A DNA stretch of 64,000 nucleotides from an uncultured Pelagibacteraceae bacterium (GTDB lineage: Bacteria > Pseudomonadota > Alphaproteobacteria > Pelagibacterales > Pelagibacteraceae). The stretch is taken from contig CACFXK010000007.1 in NCBI GenBank assembly GCA_902570125.1, positions 1 to 64,000 of the forward strand, written 5' to 3'. Below the pieces are notes generated by a model. That model was not told the DNA's origin. It saw only the letters and a program-made list of their open reading frames with translations, and made no database searches. A program made the translations under genes and the position numbers. Within the stretch, counting starts at the first letter, position 1. Each line of letters begins with the position of its first letter. This document shows, piece by piece, positions 56,605 to 64,000 of this stretch.

Positions 56605-58531
56605 TTTAAACAAAAATAAAATTATAAGTAGAAGACTTTTTGTTTTAGTTGCTGCAAAAGTTGGGTTACTTGGGATTGTTACTTCAAGATTATATAATCT
56701 TCAAATTTCTCAAAAGGAAAAATATGAAGTTTTATCTGACAAAAATAGAATTAGAGAATGGAAAACTCCACCTCAAAGAGGAATAATAACTGATTATTTT
56801 AATAATATTATTGCAGATAATCAAAGAGTTTATCAAGTTCATTTATCTCTTGAAGAAGTTTCCAATTTTAATAATTCAATTTTTAAACTTAAAAATATTA
56901 TTAGTCTTAAAGAGGATGAAATAAAAAAAATATATGAGAGGAAAGAAAAGTCTAAGCCATGGGATACTTTAATAATTTCTGAAAATTTATCATGGAAAGA
57001 ATTTTCTAAATTAAATTTATACTTGCATGAATTGGATGGAGCGAAGCCAGTTTTATCTACTTCAAGATATTACCCTTATTCCAATGATTTAGTACATGTT
57101 GTTGGTTATGTTGGTGATGCAACAACTCAAGATATTCAAAATAAAAAAAAAATAGAGGAAAATTTTGTACCAGGTTTAAAAGTTGGAAAAATTGGTATTG
57201 AAAATTCAAAAGATACTGACCTAATAGGAAATCATGGAATTAAAAGATATGAAGTAAATGCATCAGGAAAAAAAATAAGTGAAATTAGTTATAATAAAGA
57301 AACTCAAGGTGAAAATTTAAGAACGACCATTGACTTAGAAATCCAGCAATTGGCTCAAGAATTATTAAAAAATCAGGCAGGTTCAATATGTGTTATGGAT
57401 ATATACACAGGTGAAGTAATTACCATGGCATCGTCCCCAACCTACGATCCTAATAAGTTTACGCATGGAATAAGCGCTAAAGATTGGAATGAAATTAAAA
57501 ATAATAAGTTAAGACCTTTACTAAATAAATCGTTAGCTGGATTATATTCTCCTGGATCAACTATAAAACCCTTGGTTGCACTTGCTGCTCTAGAATATGG
57601 GATAATAGACACAAAGTTTAAAGTGAACTGTAAAGGTCATGATCATCCATATGAATTGTATGGAGAAAGATATCATTGTTGGAAAAAAAATGGTCATGGA
57701 TGGATGAGCATGAGGAATGCCATTAAACAGTCATGTGATATTTATTTTTATGAAGTCGCAAGACTTTTAGGCGTAGATAAACTCTCATTAATTGCAAAAA
57801 GATATGGCCTAGGTTCAAAAGTCTTAGAAGATTTTTATCCAGAAGAAAAAAAAGGAATCGTACCCTCAACGAAATGGAAAAAACAAGTTTTAGAGCAGTC
57901 CTGGTATCTTGGGGAAACTGTAATTACTGGAATAGGACAGGGTTACATTCAGACTACTCCACTTCAATTATGTTTGATGACAGCGCAGTTGGCTAATGGA
58001 GGCTATAAAATTAAGCCAAATTTAATTTATGATAAAGAAATAGATTTAGACATTATTAAATCAAAAATTGAAAGTGAAAAAAATAAATCTGTAAGTCAAA
58101 ATATTTTGAAAGATCACGAATTTAAATACTATGAAAGACTTCACAGAAATCCAAAAAATTTAAAGTTTGTTCTTGATGCAATGTATGGTTCAACCAATGA
58201 ACAATTTGGTACCTCCTTTAGATCTAGACATAAAGAGGATAAATACAAATTTGCTGGAAAAACTGGAACTTCTCAAGTTAAAAGAATTACCGATCAAGAT
58301 AGAGAGCTTGATTTAGACCTTGAAGAGATAGAATATAAAAGTAGAGATCATGCTTTATTTATTGCGTTTGCACCTTATGATAAACCAAGATATTCCCTTA
58401 GTGTTTTAATAGAGCATGGAGGCTCTGGTAGTAAAGCAGCTGCCCCATTAGCAAACAAATTAATAAAAAAAATTTTAGATAGGCATGAATTAAGAGAAAA
58501 AATTAGAAAAGATTTAAAAAATATTGCATGA
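56585..58531 (+). CDS. mrdA: Penicillin-binding protein 2 (elongation transpeptidase)
   Basis: A 648-residue class B PBP. One N-terminal helix (about 20-37), the dimerisation region with TPPQRGIITDYFNNIIADNQ, then the transpeptidase domain: SPGSTIKP (SxxK), SCD (SxN-type) near 385 and KTGTSQVKR (KTG). It cross-links murein during rod elongation with RodA. Overlaps rodA by four bases. Confidence 0.95.
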   Translation: MIKKIGNLNKNKIISRRLFVLVAAKVGLLGIVTSRLYNLQISQKEKYEVLSDKNRIREWKTPPQRGIITDYFNNIIADNQRVYQVHLSLEEVSNFNNSIFKLKNIISLKEDEIKKIYERKEKSKPWDTLIISENLSWKEFSKLNLYLHELDGAKPVLSTSRYYPYSNDLVHVVGYVGDATTQDIQNKKKIEENFVPGLKVGKIGIENSKDTDLIGNHGIKRYEVNASGKKISEISYNKETQGENLRTTIDLEIQQLAQELLKNQAGSICVMDIYTGEVITMASSPTYDPNKFTHGISAKDWNEIKNNKLRPLLNKSLAGLYSPGSTIKPLVALAALEYGIIDTKFKVNCKGHDHPYELYGERYHCWKKNGHGWMSMRNAIKQSCDIYFYEVARLLGVDKLSLIAKRYGLGSKVLEDFYPEEKKGIVPSTKWKKQVLEQSWYLGETVITGIGQGYIQTTPLQLCLMTAQLANGGYKIKPNLIYDKEIDLDIIKSKIESEKNKSVSQNILKDHEFKYYERLHRNPKNLKFVLDAMYGSTNEQFGTSFRSRHKEDKYKFAGKTGTSQVKRITDQDRELDLDLEEIEYKSRDHALFIAFAPYDKPRYSLSVLIEHGGSGSKAAAPLANKLIKKILDRHELREKIRKDLKNIA

Positions 58532-59658
58532 TACTTTCAACGTCACTAAATTCTACTAGCTATTCATTTATTGATAAACTGAAGGCAGTTGACTATTTTT
58601 TAATAATAATCGTTGCCATAATAGGTTCAATTAGTGTTTTTTCAATTTATTCTACAGAAAGTGGGAACTTTTCTTATTATACTAAAAATCATCTAACTAG
58701 ATTTCTAGTATTTTTTTTTATGTTTTTAGTTGTGTCATTTGTAAGAGTTTCATTTTGGTATAAACAGGCATATATTTTTTATATTCTAGGAATTTTACTT
58801 TTATTGCTTGTAATTTTTTTTGGAATTTCTGCGTCAGGGTCTAAACGATGGATAAATTTTTTCATAATGAACCTTCAGCCTTCAGAACTGATGAAAATTG
58901 CAATAATAGTTTGTTTTGCAAGATATTACCATCGTATTCAAAGCTCAGATATTCAAAGTTATAAATATTTATTACAACCAATTATACTTTTGTTGATACC
59001 TTGCTATTTAGTTATAACTCAACCTGATTTAGGAACAGCAATTTTAATAGCAGGAAGTGGGTTGGCTATTATTTGGTTAGCAGGACTTAATTTAAAATAT
59101 TTTATATATTCAGGATTAATATTGTTAGTCTCATTACCTTTTGTAATTTCAATTTTAAAACCATATCAAAAATCAAGAATATTAACTTTTTTTAATCCAG
59201 ACAGAGACCCTTTAGGTGCAGGTTATCAAATAATTCAATCTAAAATAGCAATTGGTTCAGGAGGATTGTTAGGTAAAGGTTTCTTACAAGGTACACAAAG
59301 TTATCTTGAATTCTTACCTGAAAAACATACTGACTTTATTTTTACTCTTTTTTCTGAAGAATTTGGATTTGTTGGTTCAATGATTCTAATTTTATTATAC
59401 GCTTTATTAATTTATAGAATAATAAGGATTGGTTTTTCTAGTAGATCATTTTTTGCAAAACTATACTGTTTTGGTTTTGCATCTGCTTTATTCTTATATA
59501 TATTTGTAAATATAGCTATGGTAGTCGGGTTGTTGCCAATTGTTGGAGCACCGCTACCTATCATGTCATACGGAGGATCATCTATGTTATCAATAATGCT
59601 TGGTTTAGGTATCGTAATGAGCTGCAAAATTTATAGTCGAGATCCGATCGGCAATTAA
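58528..59658 (+). CDS. rodA: Rod-shape peptidoglycan glycosyltransferase RodA
   Basis: A 376-residue SEDS-family membrane protein with about ten helices. Conserved motifs are GSKRWINFFIMNLQPSELMKIA, TQPDLGTAILIAGSG, FLPEKHTDFIFTLFSEEFGFVG and the C-terminal GLLPIVGAPLPIMSYGGSSML. It polymerises lipid II together with PBP2. Last gene of the mre group; 74 bases separate it from the next gene. Confidence 0.95.
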   Translation: MILSTSLNSTSYSFIDKLKAVDYFLIIIVAIIGSISVFSIYSTESGNFSYYTKNHLTRFLVFFFMFLVVSFVRVSFWYKQAYIFYILGILLLLLVIFFGISASGSKRWINFFIMNLQPSELMKIAIIVCFARYYHRIQSSDIQSYKYLLQPIILLLIPCYLVITQPDLGTAILIAGSGLAIIWLAGLNLKYFIYSGLILLVSLPFVISILKPYQKSRILTFFNPDRDPLGAGYQIIQSKIAIGSGGLLGKGFLQGTQSYLEFLPEKHTDFIFTLFSEEFGFVGSMILILLYALLIYRIIRIGFSSRSFFAKLYCFGFASALFLYIFVNIAMVVGLLPIVGAPLPIMSYGGSSMLSIMLGLGIVMSCKIYSRDPIGN

Positions 59659-59732
59659 GATATTGTAAACAGTTATCTGCCGCGATCAAATAACATCTAT
59701 TATAATTTATCCCACCAACTATATTTTATCTC

Positions 59733-60974
59733 GTGTCAGAAAAAATTTTAAAAATTGGTATAATAGGAGCAGGAATTCAAGGAGTATGTAATGCTCTTTT
59801 TCTTCAAAAAAAAGGCTACCAAGTAATTTTGTTCGATAGAGATGAACCTGGAAATGCAGCCTCTTATGGTAATGCTGGTCATTTTTCTCCTTACGCATCA
59901 GTGCCTTTAAACAGACCAGATATTGTAAGTGATGTTCCATCAATGCTTATGAGCTCAAGAGGACCTTTGGCACTTAAATGGAATTATGTTCCAAAAATGA
60001 TCCCTTGGTTTTCAAAATTTTTAATGAATTGTACTAATAATAAAATGATGCATACCGCAAAAAATATGCATCAAATTTTAGATCAATCATTACTGGCTTA
60101 TGATGAACTATTCGAAGAGATAGATCTAGAAGGTTTAGTTGAAAATAATGGAATTTTATATGTTTGGAATGAAAAAAATTTAAAAAGTAGAGAACTAGAA
60201 ATTAAAATTAGAGATGATTTAGGTGTTAAACAGCAGGTTGTAAATAAAAAAGAAATACACGACTTGGAACCAAATTTAAAACCATTTTATCATGGAGGTG
60301 TTTTCTATGATTATGCAAGACATGCAAGAAATCCAAAAAAAATATTAATAAAGCTATTTGAAAATTTTATAAAAAAAGGTGGAAAGTTTTTAAAACTAAA
60401 TATCCAAGATTTGAATTTTGATGAGGAAAAACCTGTTTTAAGATCGGAAACCCAGAGATTTGTTTTTGATAAATTGGTTATTGCATGTGGTGCGTTTTCA
60501 AAAAAACTTACTGATAAACTTCATGAAAATATTCCACTAGATACCGAAAGAGGGTATCATGTTCATTTTAAAGATTTTGATCATTTAATTTCTAGACCAG
60601 TGGTTTATTCTAACAGAGGGTTTGGAATGTCACCAATGGATCAAGGGTTAAGAGTGGTTGGTACTGTGGAGTTTGGCGGCTTAGAAAATGCTTTATCAAA
60701 ATCCAGGATCAAAAACTTAATTTTAAATGCAAAGGATATGCTTGACGGTTTGCCCGAGCACAAAGATGAGTGGTTAGGGTTTAGACCTACACTGCCGGAT
60801 TTTTTACCAATAATTGGACCATCAAAAAATTATAAAAATGTATTTTACTCATTTGGTCATCATCATTTAGGATGGACTTTAGGTGCAATTTCTGGAAAAA
60901 TAGTGTCTGGTATGATTGCAAATGAAAATACTAATATGGATTTGAAGCCTTACAGTTCAGTTAGATTTGCTTAA
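59733..60974 (+). CDS. DadA-like FAD-dependent amino-acid oxidoreductase
   Basis: A 413-residue DAO-family flavoprotein. The Rossmann FAD motif is IGIIGAGIQGVCNALFLQKKGYQVILFDRD, followed by NAASYGNAGHFSPYASVPL typical of D-amino acid dehydrogenase small subunits, and the C-terminal GFRPTLPDFLPIIGPS with FYSFGHHHLGWTLG. It probably oxidises a D-amino acid or similar amine to a 2-oxo acid, passing electrons to the quinone pool. The substrate is unknown. Start is GTG. It is followed after 14 bases by indolepyruvate:ferredoxin oxidoreductase, which consumes 2-oxo acids. Confidence 0.85.
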   Translation: MSEKILKIGIIGAGIQGVCNALFLQKKGYQVILFDRDEPGNAASYGNAGHFSPYASVPLNRPDIVSDVPSMLMSSRGPLALKWNYVPKMIPWFSKFLMNCTNNKMMHTAKNMHQILDQSLLAYDELFEEIDLEGLVENNGILYVWNEKNLKSRELEIKIRDDLGVKQQVVNKKEIHDLEPNLKPFYHGGVFYDYARHARNPKKILIKLFENFIKKGGKFLKLNIQDLNFDEEKPVLRSETQRFVFDKLVIACGAFSKKLTDKLHENIPLDTERGYHVHFKDFDHLISRPVVYSNRGFGMSPMDQGLRVVGTVEFGGLENALSKSRIKNLILNAKDMLDGLPEHKDEWLGFRPTLPDFLPIIGPSKNYKNVFYSFGHHHLGWTLGAISGKIVSGMIANENTNMDLKPYSSVRFA

Positions 60975-60988
60975 AAAAGTTAAATAGT

Positions 60989-63900
60989 GTGGAAATTAAA
61001 CTTGAAGACAAATATAAATTAAGTAAAGGCACTAGATTTTTAACTGGTGCCCAAGCTCTTGTTCGAGTTCCAATTGTTCAAGCAAGAAGAGATAAACAAA
61101 AAAACTTAAATACTGCATGTTACATCTCTGGCTATAGAGGATCTCCTCTAGGTGGCTACGATCAGCAAATTTTAAAAAACAAAAAATATTTGAATGAAAA
61201 CAATATTTATTTTCAACCAGGAATAAATGAGGAACTCGCTGCAACTTCTTTATGGGGAACACAGCAAGTCAATCTTAGAAAACAAGATAAATATGATGGT
61301 GTTTTTGGCATATGGTATGGTAAAGGACCAGGAGTAGATAGAGCAGGAGATGCATTAAAACACGTAAATCTGGCAGGTACCTCAAAGTTTGGAGGAGTCA
61401 TTGCTTTAATGGGAGATGACCATATATGTGAGTCCTCAACAACCTCTCATCAAAGTGAATTTGCAATGATTGATGCGATGATACCTTTTTTTAATCCAAG
61501 TGGTGTTCAAGAAATACTAGATTATGGAATAATAGGAATAGAATTATCAAGAAAAAGTGGATGTTGGGTAGGGATAAAGTGTGTTCATGATAACGTGAGT
61601 TCAGGAGCAACAGTTGACTTAGATGAAAATAGGTTAAATCTTTTAGATATTTCAAGTGAAACCTATCCATCTGAAGGTTTAAATATAAGACTCAAAGATA
61701 CCGCTCAAGAAAAAGAATATCGTTTGCATCATCATAAAATAAAATATGTAAAAGAATTTTGTAAACTAAATAGTTTAAATAAATTAATTTTTGATTCAGA
61801 AAATCCAAAAGTTGGAATAATTAGTACTGGAAAGTCTTTTTTAGATACAAAATTAGGGCTAGAAAAAATTGGAATAAACGAAGATGTTGCTAACAAAGCA
61901 GGAATTAAATTTCTTAAAATTGCTATGCCTTGGCCATTAGAAGAAACAATAATTGAAAATTTTGCAGAAAGTTTAGAAAAAATCATTGTTGTTGAAGAAA
62001 AAAGATCAATCATTGAAACACAAGTCAAGGAAATATTATTTAATAAAAATTTAAATATAAAAGTAGTTGGAAAAAATGATGAAAATAATAATGATTTATT
62101 TGTTTCTTCTGGAGCTTTAGACCCAGGAGAAATTGGTTTAAAAATATATGAAATAATTAATTACCTTAACTTACCAGATGAAGCACATAATCTTTCAAAA
62201 AAATTAAAGTCTTTGAAAGAAAAAACTAATTCAAATATTTCCTTAAAAAGAGTTCCACACTTCTGTTCTGGGTGCCCTCATAATACCTCAACTAGAATAC
62301 CGGAAGGTAGTCGAGCAATTACAGGTATTAGTTGTGCATACCTAGTAGAACATATGGAGAGAAATAATGAAGGCTTTTCACAAATGGGATCAGAGGGAGC
62401 AACTTGGGTTGGTGAGTCTGTATTTAGTAATACTGACCATGTTTTTCAAAATATGGGAGATGGGACTTACATCCATTCGGGAATTCTATCTATAAGACAT
62501 GCAGTTGCAGCAAAAACTAAAATGACATTTAAGATTTTGTATAATGATGCCGTCGCTTTAACAGGAGGTCAAGCATTAGATGGATTGCCAACAGTTTCTC
62601 AAATGTCTAAACAACTTGAAGCAGAAGGTGTCGAAGAAATTGCAATAATCACAGATGAAATTGAAAAATATAGTGACAGAGGAGGTTTTGCGAGAAATTC
62701 TAAAGTTTATGATAGAAAAAATATTATAGATGTTCAAATTGAATTGAGCAAAATTAATGGAACAACTGTAATAATTTATGATCAAACTTGTGCAGCTGAG
62801 AAAAGAAGGAGAAGAAAAAAAGGTATCCTAGAGGAGCCTAAGAAAAAAATTTTTATTAATAAAGACTTATGTGAAGGTTGTGGGGATTGTGGAATTCAAT
62901 CTAATTGTGTTTCTATTGCACCTATCGAAACAGAGTATGGAAGAAAAAGACAAATTGATCAATCTTCTTGTAATAAAGATTACACGTGTGTAGATGGGTT
63001 TTGTCCAAGTTTTGTAAGTCTTGAGGGAGATATAAGACTCAAGAAAAATTATGACGATAATTTAATTAATAAAATAAATTCAAAGATAGACGATCCAATA
63101 TTACCTCAAATTGATAAATCTTTTGGGATAATGATCGCTGGAATTGGTGGTACAGGAGTTGTTACAATTGGAGCTGTGCTTGCAACTGCTGCTCAAATAG
63201 ATGGAAAAGGATCGGGAGTTTTAGATATGACGGGATTAGCTCAAAAAGGTGGAGCTGTTAAAAGTTTCTTAAGAATTTTTGAAAAACCAGAAGATGTTGG
63301 GGCCATAAGATTATCTTATGGTGATACTAACTTACTTCTGGGATTTGATTTACTTGTATCAAATGATTTAGAAATTATAAAAACCTTAGACAAAAAAATT
63401 TCAAAGTTAATAGTTAATACAGATGAGGTTATGCCTGGAGATTTTACAAGGGATAAAAATTTTTACTTACCTTTTGAAGAAATGAGAGATAATTTAATTA
63501 ACATAGCAGGTCAAGAAAATATAAAGTTTATATCATCAAATAAAATTACATCTAAGATTTTAGGAAATTCAATTTTATCAAATATGTTTAATGTTGGAGT
63601 AGCATATCAATCAGGTTTAATTCCAATTTCAGCTTCATCAATTGAAAAAGCAATTGAGTTAAATGGTGCAAGTGTAAAAGATAATATTGATGCGTTCAGA
63701 TTTGGAAGACATTATGAAAATTTAAAAGATGAAGTTTTAGATATAATTAAAGATGAGCCAGAAGTGCTAGAGGGTTTTGAGGAAAAATATAAGAATAGAT
63801 TTAAGTTTTTAGAAGACTATCAAAATATAAAATATGCTGAAAAATTTGGAGATCTCGTAAGCTATGCAAGAAAGATAGATAAAAATATAGGAAACGGTAG

Positions 63901-64000
63901 TCAATTCTCAACTGCAGTTTTAAAAAATTATTTCAAATTAATGGCATACAAAGACGAGTATGAAGTATCGAGATTAATGACTAATAAAAAATTCGTAGAC
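60989..64000 (+). CDS. Indolepyruvate:ferredoxin oxidoreductase, fused alpha-gamma type (3' end beyond window)
   Basis: About 1004 residues are present and the frame stays open at the window end. It oxidatively decarboxylates aryl- or other 2-oxo acids to acyl-CoA with ferredoxin. It starts at GTG 60989. Motifs include YISGYRGSPLGGYD, IWYGKGPGVDRAGDALKH, HFCSGCPHN, the TPP motif NMGDGTYIHSG and NDAVALTGGQ. The 4Fe-4S region CEGCGDCGIQSNC and CNKDYTCVDGFCP is followed by the gamma domain GIGGTGVVTIG and TGLAQKGGAV. The one-chain form is usual in Proteobacteria. Confidence 0.93.
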   Translation, partial: MEIKLEDKYKLSKGTRFLTGAQALVRVPIVQARRDKQKNLNTACYISGYRGSPLGGYDQQILKNKKYLNENNIYFQPGINEELAATSLWGTQQVNLRKQDKYDGVFGIWYGKGPGVDRAGDALKHVNLAGTSKFGGVIALMGDDHICESSTTSHQSEFAMIDAMIPFFNPSGVQEILDYGIIGIELSRKSGCWVGIKCVHDNVSSGATVDLDENRLNLLDISSETYPSEGLNIRLKDTAQEKEYRLHHHKIKYVKEFCKLNSLNKLIFDSENPKVGIISTGKSFLDTKLGLEKIGINEDVANKAGIKFLKIAMPWPLEETIIENFAESLEKIIVVEEKRSIIETQVKEILFNKNLNIKVVGKNDENNNDLFVSSGALDPGEIGLKIYEIINYLNLPDEAHNLSKKLKSLKEKTNSNISLKRVPHFCSGCPHNTSTRIPEGSRAITGISCAYLVEHMERNNEGFSQMGSEGATWVGESVFSNTDHVFQNMGDGTYIHSGILSIRHAVAAKTKMTFKILYNDAVALTGGQALDGLPTVSQMSKQLEAEGVEEIAIITDEIEKYSDRGGFARNSKVYDRKNIIDVQIELSKINGTTVIIYDQTCAAEKRRRRKKGILEEPKKKIFINKDLCEGCGDCGIQSNCVSIAPIETEYGRKRQIDQSSCNKDYTCVDGFCPSFVSLEGDIRLKKNYDDNLINKINSKIDDPILPQIDKSFGIMIAGIGGTGVVTIGAVLATAAQIDGKGSGVLDMTGLAQKGGAVKSFLRIFEKPEDVGAIRLSYGDTNLLLGFDLLVSNDLEIIKTLDKKISKLIVNTDEVMPGDFTRDKNFYLPFEEMRDNLINIAGQENIKFISSNKITSKILGNSILSNMFNVGVAYQSGLIPISASSIEKAIELNGASVKDNIDAFRFGRHYENLKDEVLDIIKDEPEVLEGFEEKYKNRFKFLEDYQNIKYAEKFGDLVSYARKIDKNIGNGSQFSTAVLKNYFKLMAYKDEYEVSRLMTNKKFVD

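Overview
The window is a strongly AT-rich, very compact alphaproteobacterial chromosome segment. It most likely comes from the SAR11 clade (Candidatus Pelagibacter and relatives). The grounds are base composition, one- to four-base gene overlaps, ThyX instead of ThyA, Lys/Asn/Ile-rich proteins, gene order around tol-pal/ftsH/glmM, and a circularly permuted (two-piece) tmRNA gene, which is typical of Alphaproteobacteria.

Layout. Positions 1-15217 run rightward: the end of a 5-formyltetrahydrofolate cyclo-ligase, ymdB, yebC, a RuvC-like nuclease, tolQRAB-pal-ybgF (envelope constriction), tilS, ftsH, folP, glmM, thiD and purA. Positions 15214-20345 run leftward: rpoH, rluD, a sulfotransferase-like gene, an ABC-2 exporter pair and a Sua5-type tRNA threonylcarbamoyladenosine gene; tRNA-Arg(UCG) lies at 17151 on the plus strand. 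Positions 20366-34464 hold isoprenoid genes (xseB-ispA-dxs, ispB), a frameshifted aroC, pdxH, an S49 peptidase, glyQS, ppdK and nadA/nadC. tRNA-Leu(GAG) follows at 34523.

Accessory part, 34816-41904. An SGNH hydrolase is followed by a block of about 4 kb of small unknown genes (36087-40126). It has no integrase. It is bounded by a perfect 26-base direct repeat whose right copy is the 3' end of the minus-strand tmRNA gene. Inside each end lies a matching pair of TGACGCC-type repeats. I read this as a small tmRNA-targeted integrative island, with a third, decayed repeat at 35927 suggesting earlier integration. The island carries a zinc-ribbon protein, an operon of unknown soluble and membrane proteins, and a second operon of short secreted proteins with paired cysteines, two of which share an identical 57-base signal-peptide segment. 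Beyond the tmRNA lie thyX and an SxtJ / DUF5989 / O-carbamoyltransferase cassette resembling the sxtJ-sxtK-sxtI group of saxitoxin clusters. The DUF5989 member has a poly-A frameshift.

Positions 43756-64000 return to core genes: mrp, hflKC, DUF2065, a DegP-type protease, miaA, ilvB-ilvH-ilvC-leuA (branched-chain amino acids), mreBCD-PBP2-rodA (rod-shape elongation), a DadA-like FAD oxidase and a large indolepyruvate:ferredoxin oxidoreductase cut by the window end.

I saw no rRNA, CRISPR array, insertion sequence or recognisable riboswitch. Four convergent gene pairs share a four-base overlap at their stop codons, and only one clear intrinsic terminator (after pal) was found. Promoters listed are matches by eye to -35/-10 boxes and are inferences.
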